DNA of 64,000 nucleotides from positions 1,856,986-1,920,985 of the forward strand of contig NW_023504022.1 in NCBI RefSeq assembly GCF_014529535.1, written 5' to 3'. The notes beneath the pieces are model-generated. The model worked only from the letters and a program-made list of their open reading frames with translations, was not told the origin of the DNA and did not search any database. The position numbers were made by a program, and so were the translations under genes. The stretch is from Bradysia coprophila (lineage: Eukaryota; Arthropoda; Insecta; Diptera; Sciaridae). Positions 20,701 to 32,200 of this stretch are shown here, in pieces. The stretch's first letter is position 1, and the number at the start of each line of letters is the position of its first letter.

Positions 20701-23601
20701 AATTCCAAATCAGGCGAATGAACAGCGTCGGATGAACGACATACAATTTTTTCAAATTTTTACGAAAATTGCGATCCAAATCTTTGTAGGAATTCCACAG
20801 GAACGGGATCGACGGTTTGTTGTCTTCCTTCAATCCCTGATGGAAGTAGACGATAACGTAGTCGTTTTGAACGTATGGCTCCATTTGTTTGATTATGTAT
20901 CTGCGCGTTGGGTGCGAAAAAGAATTCGGTTAATTTAGACACGATCCAATACCTGTCAATAGTACAATTCACCACATAACATACTCAATGAAAGTGGTGC
21001 CATTTAGATCTTTTTTCTCGGGCAGGCGGCAGGCGTAAATGGCAAAAATGTGCTGTCCCTGTTTGTCCGTACCGTAGAAATCGATAAATTTTAATTTCGC
21101 ATAATTTTCCATGGCCGACAATTCGCTGGCCTATTCATAAAATGACAAAAGAGATCATTGTCTTAAAATTGAATGATTTTTGCCCTAAATCAGCTTACAT
21201 CTAACGGATTCAATTGCTCCTCATAATTGTCTGCTTCCAGTGTTTCATTAATATCGTCGTCGACATTTGCGAAGTCACCTGAAACGATGGTATTGAAAGG
21301 TGTTGGTGCTACTAGTTCACAAAGAAAATTCTTTTTAGAAAAATAGTATAAGTGGGTCAGCGGCACGTAAGAGGTGGTAATGTTTACTCAAAGGAAAAGC
21401 GTAGACGCGGACACCATACCGATCCACAAATCGTTTGTATTGCTATGCAAATGTCACTTACCAGAAACAAAGTCTTCATCGTCTAAGACAATTTGGCTAG
21501 GATCTGGTGCATGCGTCAATTCCGTATCATCAAATTCCAAATTTGGTTCATAGTCGTGCCAATCACTCAAACTGGGATGCGGTTCCTCCGAATCGGTAAT
21601 GATTGGATTTATCGCGGGTCCTGCAAGTAAAGCATTAGGATGATACACTACCACGCACAGGGCTGTTTCAGACTATATTCGTTTATTCAATGTCATTAAA
21701 TTGACATTCATAAGTAGTTTGGCCATTTTTCAGTATTTTTATGAGCCGCATTGGTTCCTTCACCAATGACACTCCGCACTGTCAGCTCCTTAAAGATTTT
21801 CCAATTGTAGTCAATTACGAGCACCGAAACAATAGATTTGTGCGGGCTCGTAACTGAACGTTTGCGGGATGTAACTGACAGAAATTTGAATTATTCAGTC
21901 ACTTTTCTATGCAAAGCTCATCCCAGACTAATACTTGGTATCCCCTTACGCCGTTTTGCCTACATTTAGCTAAGCCACGCCTCTTTTCAGAATTGGCCGA
22001 GGTGTAAGGTAGGGTGACACTATTTCACCGAAATTATTCACGGCGATTCTGCAGAGTATTTTTAAGAAGTTAAACTGGAGTAAAATGGGAATAAAGATAA
22101 ATGGAGAGTACCTGAGCAATGTCCGCTTCGCTGATGACATTGTACCGATAGCAGCGAATCTAGGTCAGGCTCAGCTTATGCTACAACAGTTAAGTGAAGA
22201 GGCAAGCAAAGTTGGCCTCAAGATGAACTTATCGAAAACAAAAGTCATGACCAACATCGGGGACGATAGAGAAATCAAAATTGGTGACACTGTCATTGAA
22301 CGAGTCGACAGCTACGTATATCTAGGACATAAACTGAAGTTAGGTCTGGACAACCAAAGTGCAGAAATAATAACGAGGATTAGTCTGAAACGCAAAGTTT
22401 TCGACACTTGTGTCCTTCCAGTGCTCACTTATGGAGCGGAAACGTTAACTTTAACGAAAGCATCCGAAGATAAATTGAGAGTGACACAAAGAGCCATGGA
22501 ACGGAGTATGCTTGGATTAACACTCAGAGACAGAATGACGAATCAATGGATTCGACAACAAACCAGGGTCGTTGATGTCATGGAAAGAATAGCGTCTCTG
22601 AAATGGAGCTGGGCGGGACATATTGCAAGAAGGACAGACGAACGTTGGACCAGAAAGATCATGAACTGGCGACCATATAAAAGACGAGCTATAGGTAGAC
22701 CACCAGAGAGATGGACAAACGGAATTAAGAATATTGCAGGTACAAACTGGCAGCAAATGGCAATGGATCGTACGAAATGGAAAGAAGTTGGAGAGGCCTA
22801 CATCCAGCAGTGGATAGAAACAGGCTGAAAAAGAAGAAGAAGAAGAAGACGCCTCTTTTTCATTGTTTTAAGAGTATACGGAGCATAAGCGCCTTAAGTG
22901 GAAATCAAGCATAAGCTTAAACGCTTCATTTCAACTTACCAGAAACGTACTCCGTGTGAGAGACAAAATTGATTTTTTTTTCAATATTTGCCTTGTTTAC
23001 TTGACAGCTCGCATTCTCATGGCTCTCACACGGAGTACGGTTAATTGAGTGGAAACCATACTTAAGTGTCAAATGTTGTCCAAAATGTTTTTTTTTGTCG
23101 CTCAGAATTTTTCACCCTCTCGCCTGTCATAACGGCCAAACGATTCGTCTTAACAGCCCCTAACGATCTGGACATTTTATTTTAGAGAAAGTGAAAATTC
23201 ATAACGCTAATTTTGAGAATCTTTGAATTTGAATGACACAATGACACGGTAGGGATTAAAACGTACAATTATAAATATGACTAAGCGCACACTTAAGTGT
23301 GTTCGAATGACTTGGTTGGATAATGTAATCATTAAAAATGTATTTTCAAATTTTGTTTTTACATTTTTGTGCCATTAAGACAGCTTACTGATTAGATTAA
23401 ACTGGAAAATGAAACGGGACTGGGGGTCATTGCTTGCACTGATTCAAGAGTTGACAAAAAGGGATACTGACGCATACATACTTGACGATTGGGGCACACG
23501 TTTTTGGTAGATTTAATTAGAATTAATTGCGAGGAAAAAAATTATGAAAACTTACCTGGTAGCCGTGGTGGAATATTTGATTTATTAGCTAGCGGATCCA
23601 T
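17705..23601 (-). CDS. RhoGAP68F: CRAL-TRIO and RhoGAP domain protein (RhoGAP68F / ARHGAP1 homologue)
   Basis: Nine minus-strand exons: 23601-23556, 21620-21462, 21278-21199, 21130-20985, 20900-20583, 20519-20432, 20311-20008, 19937-19831 and 17902-17705. Phases agree throughout; 481 residues, close to the fly protein. It opens MDPLANKSNIPPRLP, followed by an acidic region (DDTELTH, DDEDFVSG). A CRAL-TRIO/Sec14-like domain spans about residues 96-250 (YVIVYFHQGLKEDNKPS; LYVVHPTLFIRLIWNFFKPF), and a RhoGAP domain about 280-470 has the arginine-finger stretch EGIFRRSG near 317-324 and NKMTASNLAIVFGPNL. The family accelerates GTP hydrolysis on Rho/Cdc42 and links to membranes through the lipid-binding domain. 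Introns 1 and 8 are swollen by repeats, including a LINE fragment at 22085-22828. Exon 9 uses acceptor acgaag, a short but phase-consistent site. Confidence 0.95.
18060..19222. repeat. dispersed repeat with GCCCCGTACGAAG motifs, in RhoGAP68F intron 8
   Basis: Marked by gtcggagcgtttgctgcgact, gcgcatagcgcaattacgaagc and, at the far end, ataagcccctttgtacttcgtacggggc. The first two blocks recur together at 63660-63900 and the third at 26229-26262. No coding frame. Could be one element of about 1.1 kb or several pieces; ends not defined. Confidence 0.55.
22085..22853 (+). mobile_element. 5'-truncated LINE (reverse transcriptase C-terminus) with GAA tail
   Basis: An open frame of 247 codons starts inside a reverse transcriptase: FADDIVPIAANLGQAQ is the catalytic F-x-DD box, followed by KVGLKMNLSKTKVMTN, LPVLTYGAETLTLTK and a tail WAGHIARRTDERWT and GRPPERW, all typical of arthropod endonuclease/reverse-transcriptase LINEs. 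It ends in a run of GAA repeats at 22832-22852, the kind of 3' microsatellite tail seen in RTE-like LINEs (clade is inference). It lies in intron 1 of RhoGAP68F in the opposite orientation. No 5' half is present. Confidence 0.9.
22870..23070. repeat. imperfect inverted repeat
   Basis: Around tactccgtgtgagag (22947) and ctctcacacggagta (23031) with an outer pair cgccttaagtgga/tggaaaccatacttaag. A probable small MITE in RhoGAP68F intron 1. Confidence 0.5.
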
Positions 23602-24090
23602 GTTTTAATTCGAAAATATAAATTATTAATCAAACAGTTTACTGAAGCCGAAGCATTCAAGCCAATTAAATGTTTGCAACAAAACGTAAAAAGTCAATAG
23701 TTTCTAACGCAATTCGTTTTCCTTTTTTTTGTAAGATTTTTGTGTGTTTTTTGGAATTAGCATAAAACGAAAATTTACGTCATTTCCATACGTATACGTC
23801 GCACAAAGTAGTCCCGACAAGATCTGAACATTAAAATTTCGATTCCAATTTAAAGAACAAAAATGATCGGAACACTTTCTTGATTCATATTGATTTCCGT
23901 TTAATTAGTGCTTATCACTCGACTGTTATTTTGTGAGATTATTTTGACTGAAATTTATTTTGTTTTTGTTCATTTTCTGATTGTATCTTTTTCTGCGTAA
24001 CGTTGTTATCAATGTTTTTCGGATTATTTTTGTCAGGTTGTCCATGGTGTTGATGAGTGCGATTAAGGCTTTAAATCTGTTAACACGAGC

Positions 24091-24116
24091 AAGGTTCTGA
24101 AAGAACAGGTTAAGAC
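24091..24116. mobile_element. single end of the CAAGGTTCTG family
   Basis: gcaaggttctgaaagaacagg followed by ttaagacc, the outer end only; the sequence then passes into the element at 24123. Confidence 0.6.
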
Positions 24117-24122
24117 CAAAGT

Positions 24123-24240
24123 ATATAAACACTGAAGGTCCCGCTGATCCGCAAAAACAGTCGGATCCCTACTTTCTTCCGGGATCCGTATTTCTTGCTA
24201 TTCCCTGAGGGTCTCCGGTACATACCTTCAGTGTTTATAT
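24123..24240. repeat. small inverted-repeat element
   Basis: Ends tataaacactgaaggt and accttcagtgtttata, about 118 bp apart, with an inner inverted pair cggatccc/gggatccg. Sits exactly between the 24091 end and the GC-rich segment starting at 24241. Confidence 0.6.
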
Positions 24241-24530
24241 TAGAGATGTGCGGGCCGCCGCGGGTTTTTATCCGGCCCGACCGGGCCTGGGCCGGGCAGG
24301 CTTCAAATCTGTCGGGCCGAGCTTGGACCGGACCTAAAAAATCAAATTTTTGGCCCGATTTTCAAAGTTTCGCGCACTTTTTTATATGAAATTTGCTTTC
24401 GGGCCGCCCGAAAATGTCGGCCCATCCGAGTTTTTATCCGGCCCGATCGGGCTTGGGCCGGACGGGCTATAAATACGTCGGGCCAGTTCGGGCCGGGCTT
24501 TAAAAATGAATTTCGGACCGGTGGATTATT
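24241..24530. mobile_element. GC-rich CGGGCCGG array with a hAT-like left end
   Basis: Begins TAGAGATGTGCGGGCC, which resembles hAT termini (T/CAGNGNTG), and continues for about 290 bp as degenerate CGGGCC/GGCCCGA units, sharply GC-rich in an AT-rich setting. No matching right terminus or 8-bp duplication is found, so it is probably truncated. Confidence 0.5.
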
Positions 24531-24899
24531 ATTATTTGCATCACGTCCGCGAACTTACGTGCGGGTATGATTTCGCAGCTGTCAGAATCTGTAGTTGAAA
24601 TTTGACATTTTATATAGCTTTGGGACAAACCTATAAACCGGGACATATAGATTTTGTAAACGGTCTCATGTTTTTAATTATTTTGACATATAGTGTGAGT
24701 GCATTGAAGATAAATCGGCCATACCCGGTTTTAAGCTTTCATTGATATCGTGATTAAAGTTGAATCCGTTTTGTCTGAGTTTAGCTCCCCGTTAACGTGA
24801 CGTTTCTACTGGTTAGATGACTTTTTCATTGTTTTATTCCAACTGTCATGTAAATGGCTGGAAAACGGACGACTGTGAATTCAACTTAATTGTCGTGGG

Positions 24900-25128
24900 G
24901 AAGGTTCTGAAAGAACAGATTAAGACACTTCTGAGTTGATTACGAAGGCAGTAGCATCAGAATTTCTCTGTGGCACCAATTTGGTTTGGAAAAGTCTAAA
25001 TGACTATTCCAGCTTACAAAAAAAATAATCTTCAAGTTGACGTTCATGCAATTATGTATTGAGTGCGTTTAACAAATTTAATGCCAACCGCCTTCGTTGG
25101 TGTCTTAACCTGTTCTTTAAGAACCTTG
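24900..25128. mobile_element. CAAGGTTCTG-family hAT-like MITE, older copy
   Basis: Left end gaaggttctgaaagaacag with ttaagacacttctgagttg inside; right end gtgtcttaacctgttcttta followed by agaaccttg. About 229 bp. The flanking 8-mers do not match, so the target duplication has decayed or been lost. Confidence 0.75.
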
Positions 25129-25296
25129 AATAAAAGTCCAGTGGTGGGCAGGTGACAAACGCTTTCATTTCTGACATGTGTGTGTAGTGTAGTGGTCTGA
25201 CATATTAAGTGTCAAGCCTGGACACAAAAAATAAATAAAAATACAGAAAAAGCATATTTCGAACGGAAAGATAATCTAATTTAAGTGAATTCTACA

Positions 25297-26107
25297 ATGG
25301 ATAATCCAACTGATGATAAAAAAGAAATGTCAATGGAACGTGAGTCTTCGACGGATACTGCACCAGAAAAGCAATCAACTTCGACAAAAAGTAAAAGGAC
25401 AAATTTTATACTTTCAAAACGAACAGCATTAAATTTCACTTTTCCTGCTTTCATGTTTTCTTCTGTTTTCCCTTCCGTCTGAAAATCAGTTGACATACTT
25501 CTCAATGCGACTGGAAATGTTCCGATAATGAAAAAACGTAAATGGGCTGTAGAGGGCAACAAACCAATAGGGTCAATTATTTCCTTTATTCATAAATACC
25601 TGAAAATGGACGCGGAAGAGAAGTTGGTAAGTTTAGCCGAAATAAGGTAATTGACCGTGATCTACACATGCGAAAAGCTGACAGTGATTTGCTCCAGTAA
25701 ATTTATGGGTAAAATAACCTCTGTCACAAAACACGGTCTTAAGTAACCGTGATTCGCGCTGTGGCGTTTCGCATACAGCAAATTATCGATTTTATATGAA
25801 CTTCCAACTTCCACAAATCGCAGAAATTATCAAACATAATTAATAAAAATCCAATAATTCTTAATTAAAGTTCCGCAAATCACGGTCAAATACCTCACGT
25901 AAGATTCTTCATCTAACCGAAATTCGGATTCCGAATCGCCTTCAATTACCGAATCTACACAAATTGAAAATTCCATTTTTCCAGTTTTTATACGTGAATC
26001 AAACATTCGCACCGGCGCCGGATCAAATTATAAAAAATTTATATGACTGCTATGGATCGAATGGCAAATTGGTCCTGTATTACTGCAAGAGTCAAGCCTG
26101 GGGCTAA
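25297..26107 (+). CDS. Atg12: ubiquitin-like autophagy protein Atg12
   Basis: Three exons: 25297-25390, 25490-25626 and 25985-26107, with GT-AG junctions and matching phases, giving 117 residues. The first exon is a disordered, acidic/serine-rich leader ([18 protein letters not shown]). The ubiquitin fold follows: [20 protein letters not shown] and AVEG, then [31 protein letters not shown], and the conserved tail [14 protein letters not shown] with the terminal glycine that is conjugated to Atg5 without processing. In autophagy the Atg12-Atg5 conjugate with Atg16 directs Atg8 lipidation. A candidate polyadenylation signal AATAAA is at 26177-26182. The ATG at 25297 is the first in frame. No residue changes of concern. 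Confidence 0.96.
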
Positions 26108-26228
26108 TTTGCGTTACATTTTATATTATTTTCAGACTCTCATCTTAAGATTAAGCTAATTTAACGCATTTTTTATAATAAATGTTGTGTTCTTATTTTA
26201 AATTGCATTTTATCGAAGATTATTTAAG

Positions 26229-26262
26229 ATAAGCCCCTTTGTGCTTCGTACGGGGCTAAAAA
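26229..26262. repeat. fragment of the GCCCCGTACGAAG dispersed repeat
   Basis: ataagcccctttgtgcttcg followed by tacggggctaaaaa, one base different from the copy ending at 19222, just downstream of Atg12. Confidence 0.6.
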
Positions 26263-26297
26263 ATGTTCAAATGATCTGTATGCTAAAATAACCGTAC

Positions 26298-26519
26298 GAA
26301 AACGGAACGCTGTGAAATTCAGCATGAATTCGATTCAGCTGTTTCTCAGCTGATTCACACAAACAATCAAAACTGTTGATACGTCTTTATACGGTTTTAC
26401 CACGCGAGTCCATGTAGCAGATTCAACCGGATAAACTAAACAATTTTGATTGTATCTGTGGATCAGTTGAGAAACAGCTGATTTAAATTCATGTTGAAAA
26501 TTTTCACAGCCTCTGACTG
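26298..26519. mobile_element. diverged copy of the CAGTCAGAGGCAGTG element
   Basis: Matches 58732-58930: gtgaaattcagcatgaatt and ttcagctgtttctcagctga at the left, complementary words and cagcctctgactgt at the right, ctttatacggttttacca in the middle. The left outermost bases have diverged. Confidence 0.65.
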
Positions 26520-26578
26520 TGAATTCTCCAATCAAACTCATTTCACCTAAAGGACACATATTTTCAATTTTTTTTTCT

Positions 26579-26732
26579 TAAGGGGCCATTCATAAAGTGT
26601 GCACGCAGTGTGCGGTCATTTTTTGACCCCCTCCCCACCGTTTCGCACACGATTTTCCATATAAAAAGTTCCAATTTCAGACCCCCCCCCCTCCCCCCTT
26701 AAGTGCGTGCGCACTATTTGAATGGCCCCTAA
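26579..26732. mobile_element. short MITE with AGGGGCCATTCA ends
   Basis: Left end taaggggccattcataaagtg, right end the complement of ttaggggccattcaaatagtg, with ccccctcccc runs between. About 150 bp, non-coding. Confidence 0.7.
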
Positions 26733-26758
26733 GTATTGTTTCCATTAAAAAACAGCAC

Positions 26759-26921
26759 TTCGTTTAGCCTCCGTCTACATGACAGTTGTAAAATAGAACA
26801 AAAGAACTGTCACGCAAACGGAGTGGAAATTGAATTTATTTCCATTTTTTACTCCGTTTACGTGACAGTTCCTTTTGTTCTATTTTACAACTGTCATGTA
26901 GACGGAGGCTAAACGGAGTGC
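26759..26921. repeat. near-perfect palindrome
   Basis: cgtttagcctccgtctacat and gacagttgtaaaatagaac on the left are mirrored at the right (gttctattttacaactgtc, atgtagacggaggctaaacg). Arms about 70 bp; probably another foldback MITE. Confidence 0.75.
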
Positions 26922-29217
26922 TCTTTTTAAGTGGAAACTATACTTTATTAGTGTTGAAATATCACGATTTCGTCGCGTATTTCCAACGTCGTTTAGGAGA
27001 AACTTATGCTAAAAGGACTATTTAGCGAATTCGCTCTCTCTTTCGCTAAAAAAGCCTTTAAATAAGTATACAACCCAATCTGGATGATTTTTATGGCGGA
27101 TCTTGTGCCTAAGAATAAATAAATTAGCTTCCATTACTACAACTTTCCATATAGGGGAAAAACTATTCGATTTTTTCAAAATATTGTGTGGTCCGTTCGT
27201 AACACAAACACTTGAAATATCGGAAGAGAAGTAGAATAACAGCGAATAGTTTACCTATGCCTGCATATCGCTACGATGAAGTTGCTCTCATATGTTCATG
27301 TTCGAACAATCTGGATTGCATTCATAACTTATGCGTGACACAACGGGGGAAGGAAGTTTCTTATTTCGTGACAGACTTTCTATTAACAAATGGAGTAATT
27401 CAAAACAATCCGAACGGAAAACATCAAAACTATCCACAATGAAAACCCAGACATATTTTTGAAGCTGTCGGCACCATTTTCTAACATTTGCACAAAAAAT
27501 ATCCATGGTTAAAACTGTCAACTAAAACTAGAGCAAGCTAATAGAGTGTTATGATGAAAGGAGAAAGAAATATTTTGACAAGTACCCCAAGGCAAGTTAT
27601 AATAAAGTGATCTGTGGTTCTCTCGCTCTCAACGTATCACGTTGAAAGAGAAGCAAATACTTTGACATGTACCACAAGCCAAGTTATAATTGACTAGTCT
27701 TCGGTTTTCTCGCTCTGATCATAACAGTCTATGTAACGAGAGAATCTACGCTGTGCTAGTTGGGAAGACCTAAACAATAGATCTATGACATACATTGCAC
27801 GACTGTTACTTTTTATCTACAATCTACACCCAATGGATTTCAACAATACCCTCTCTAGCAACCTAACTACATTTATTAAGGTGGCAAAAATGCAACGTAG
27901 CCCTTGCATTTTACATGCAGAATTAGTCAACAGTTTCTTTGCTAGAGAGGGTATTGGTTTCAACCATTGAGATAGATTCATATTCTAAGTATTGGCTACA
28001 CCACACCAACTATACCACTGTTAGCAGAATTTGAAAAAAAATGCTCTTTCTTCGGGCCGACATCTATGTCAATAAGAGAGAACTCAATAATGCAATTTAT
28101 TGCCTCTTGTTGGGCGATAAAGGCGATAGATGGAAGTTTATAAAAATGTCAAATTTCAACGCGTTCGACCTTTTTGACAGATATTCGCATCGTGTTCGTG
28201 TATGTGTTCGGCAGACATTTCACATTGAAAGCGTTGAATAGTAAAAAGAAGTTGATGCTCTATGTGCTCTCTGTGAAAAAAACATTTTTTATTATTTCTC
28301 GGTTTAAGGTGGAATTTAATAAAAACGCGTTATAGTTATACGGTGCTTGTGATTTCCTCAACAATTCTATGCCATTTTAATTTGTTGATGGTGTCGGATC
28401 GGCCAGAAAAATTGTGATTTTACTGGGGGTAGGTAAGCGATATTTTGGATTAGATTTTTTTTTCGTCCGCTCAACACACGAAAAGAAAAAAGAAAAATGG
28501 CCACGGCAGTGAATCGAATATTCAATTCGTTCATTGTTCCGAAATTGAATTAAAAACCAATTTTTGATCAAACATAAAGAATTTTGCATGGAAGTCGTCA
28601 AATTTCGTGTTATTTTTGGTGATAGACATGAAAATATGACCGACCTTCTCTAATTGTTTCTTCTTTTTTTTCCCCGAGCGGTGACATTTATATTATTCCA
28701 CTGAGCGTCTGTGAGTTGAACGAATTTTGTATACACAGCGCGAATAATTTCAGTTTGTTATTGAATGTCATTCCGGATAGTTTGAATTCCATTCGGGATA
28801 GTAGCACCGTTGTAAGGCAGATTATGCAAAAGTGATGTAATGTTACATTTTCGTCACTGTAATGTCATTTTTCATTGTTTTGGAAGATGTTACTATTTCA
28901 GCTGTGAAAATTCATCTCACATCTCGAGGACAAGGTATTCTCGGCACTGTCGTTGCCGTAAAAGTTTTTTTTTCACAGCCTTTGAAGGCTGAAACTCTAA
29001 ATCCAAAAAATTCTCTTTCTTTCTGGTTCCGTGAAATTTCACCCGAAGTAATTAAAGTAGAAAAAAAACCTCAACCACTTGTATTAAAAGGGCGAAGGCT
29101 TCAAAAACATTAAAATTTCCCGCTTTTTACAGCTTCGGAATAGTTTTTAGTCCGTTCAACAAACAAACAAAAGTGCTTTTCGTCCCGATGTTAAAAAATG
29201 TTTTGTTTCTGTTTCAG
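26922..29217. other. intergenic upstream of domino; small repeats, no gene supported
   Basis: Holds the MITE at 27541-27732 and an inverted pair accctctctagcaa (27850)/ttgctagagagggta (27940), the latter related to 51830-51900. A non-coding first exon of domino probably lies somewhere before the acceptor at 29217, but I cannot place it. Open frames at 27212, 28041 and 28862 show no family features. Confidence 0.4.
27541..27732 (+). mobile_element. MITE with ATAGASTGTTATGAT ends and internal duplication
   Basis: 192 bp, ends atagagtgttatgat and atcataacagtctat. The interior repeats the unit tttgacawgtaccmcaagsc aagttataat twice. It is the inverse copy of 8455-8644. Confidence 0.75.
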
Positions 29218-29232
29218 ATGCATGAAAAATGA
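29218..29232 (+). promoter_or_regulatory. minimal upstream ORF overlapping the domino start
   Basis: Directly after the acceptor cag at 29217 stands ATG CAT GAA AAA TGA (29218-29232). Its stop overlaps the domino ATG (29229) as ATGA in another frame. It would act only if the exon is spliced at this acceptor. Confidence 0.45.
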
Positions 29233-32200
29233 ATGAAGCCGGTTCAGCAGGAGGGGGGCAAAAAGGGCATGTCTCTGCCCCTCCTGCTGTGTTTTCTGAC
29301 CGCAGATCAAACTACAGCGAAACCACACAGGTGAGAGAGATGTGTATTACCGCTAGTATTTATGAACGCAGAAGAGATTGTGTAATGGAAATTGGTGTAA
29401 AATGTTAAAAATGTTGTAAAACTTGCGCGAAATTTTACTCATACAACCTTCCAAAGTGACCTACTCCATAACGTTTCCTGAATTCATCAATTGATTAATT
29501 TTAACAAAAAATTCATTTCCCCATAAAGATGTCCAACGTTGGATCTGCGGTGCCTGCCACACAAATGTCACAGATTGGTAGCGTTGAAAAAATTAACCCA
29601 TCCGATCAGAACTCTATGCAAACGGCAGCAGCATCCAGAACATCGGCACATTACGAATCTGGTGATAATCCGGGCCGTCAGAATATTAAATCGGTCGAAA
29701 CGGTACAACAAAATAGTGCATTAGTTAAAAGCGGTATTAGCATCGGTGGAGGAGGTGGTGGCTGCTTAACACGAACACAAAGTGCGGTCACCAGTACGAG
29801 TGGTAGCAGTATTGTCTCAAGCAACAGTCATTTAGTCACAACAACGTCAACATCATCATCATCATCACTGTCGAGTCAGTCGGCTGATTTGAATTTATCG
29901 CCGCCTAAGAAACGTGTTAAAATATCCGATGACAGTGACATTATTAATGACGCGGTGGCATTAGAGAAAGCCATTTTAGAGTACAACTTTACGAAGTTAA
30001 AGAATATAAAATACAGGTAAATGATAAAGCTAGCAAATGTCCGACGGGAAGGATTATTTTCATTTCCTTTCATTTGACCAGGCACTCTGAGTATGTTGCT
30101 GAACTGTTTTTTCTGCAAAACAATGGAAATATGATGGAATATCCGACGTGGAGAAAGAAGTCGAACACACAGCAACAATTTATACATTTTATGAAATCTC
30201 ATCGCTTGGAACCGCCTCCGTTGGAGGAAAGTGACCAAAGCAGTCGTCCGGTATGTACTCCATTCGTTTTCTTTCTTTTTTTTTGTATGTTCACGAGTCA
30301 TTCTTACTGGCGTTAATCCGTTGCACGATTCTTCTTCCCTTTCGACATAAAGTTTTCACAGACTCGGACCTTATATGACTTGTTTAGTGCAGAGTAGTGC
30401 TATAACATCTCGCTCGCTAGGGAGTTCTAATGTTCAAATGCGCAAAGATCGATTCAATACCTAAAACATATGACAACTTTTTCTGTCAAGTGAGCAGAAT
30501 AGTCTGGGTTATGGAGGATTCCCAGAAAAGTGTCACGAAACAACAGCTAACTTTGAAGCTCATTTCCCTTGCCATTTTTTAACCAATTTTGAGCCTCAGC
30601 TCTAGGAAGCATCAGTATTTTTCTCGTGCATTTTTTTTAATGAATAGTGTGAGAATTAATGGTTGTTTCGAGCGATTTCCACCATTATTACTTGAAAAAT
30701 CACAAGACAAAAATGTCTTTGTATGATCTGCGACGTTGCGATTAATCCTAAGTACTCCCACATGCACCCCAAAGCTAGAAATCAAAGGTACTTCGCTCGG
30801 TTTTATTAATTTCTCTTCTGAACTTAGCGAAAGTTTGAGGTCTCCAGCAGAGGTTGGTTCCTCTAATTCCATCACACCTCTTCCATCTTCTAGAACTCAA
30901 GGATGGCAGGCACTTCGATCAGCATTTCTTTAAGACTTCTTTCTAGATATGGAATCAACCGTTGATAATCCGTTCAAAGCATCTAAAAATATTTGACGGA
31001 AATGTTTGAGTTTTCAGTTTTACAGAAAAACCGATTTTTATCGGTAATTACCGGTTCATGGGACCCAAAAAACCAATTTAGTCAGGAAACTTTGACCCCT
31101 CCCTGGTATCCAATAGACAAAAAACATTAAAATTTCCTAGCGAGAGAGACGACTTTTTTGACATAGCAGCCCGGACTAGATAGGACAAAAGGAACCGTCT
31201 AAAATTCTACATTTCCGACACTTCCGAATTCCAAACACCTTTACCATACAACCTGATCGAGCTTCTCACTGTGACTGAAATCCATCAATTTTCCGTCAAC
31301 AAAGTGAACATTTGCGAGCTCGTAGAATAAAACTTGTTTGTTTAGCAGGTGATAATTTTATCATAAAATTATTCACAAGATACATTCAAACATCATCATC
31401 ATTGCGTCCACTGGTGGATTGTCAAATCCCGAAAGTTATACTTTCCTAACACTTTATTAACACGAACACTTATCATTCCAGCCGCAACAAACAATCTTGC
31501 CTCATGGAGCTGAAATTAAAATTCCCGGCGTTGGTGCGACACCGGTAGCGGTATCGACAACGTTACCAGCTGCAGTTGTTCAACTCAGCCAGCAAGGTAA
31601 GCGAACGCTAATTTTTCCACGCCAAACTTTGTATCTGTACATTTTATGACTAAACACACAAGACATCTAGTTTATTTTGGTTTTTATTTTTATTTTTGTT
31701 TTTTACTATTGTTTCGAACGCAAATAATCCAAAAATCTATGATTTTACATACTCTATGGTATACATGCACCCATCAATTTCATTAGGATTTTATCTTTCG
31801 TTTTTCTTTAATGGACCAAACAAACCCTGCAGCATATTTTGTTCGTTGAGACGGTTTTTATTTCAATCGAATTCGTTTTTGTTTTATTTATTTATTTATT
31901 TTTTAAACACAATTCGTTGAAACAGTGCAAGTGCACCGAAATTTGGATTTAGAATGTAATGGAACATCATTGTCTTCCTGGTGAAGTAGTAGACTCAATT
32001 AATTCATTTCAATGTTCAATGTGACGGCTTTTCTTTTGAAAGTCGCAGGGGAAAATATCAAATCATCATTTCAGTTTCGTTGATTGAACTATTTTAATAA
32101 ATTCCGATTATTTGATGTAATCAAACGTAAGGTTCGAAACCGACTCAAAGAAAAGTTTGGTTTGGAAAAGTCCTATTAGCCTCAGTCCTCATCCCACAAT

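Noticed and set aside
28862-29113. 83-codon ORF just upstream of domino
   Set aside because: No family resemblance, no matching splice context, and AT-rich low-complexity composition; more likely 5' UTR or intergenic.
30736-30933. 65-codon ORF in a domino intron
   Set aside because: Not needed for the domino frame and no homologous features; an intronic chance ORF.
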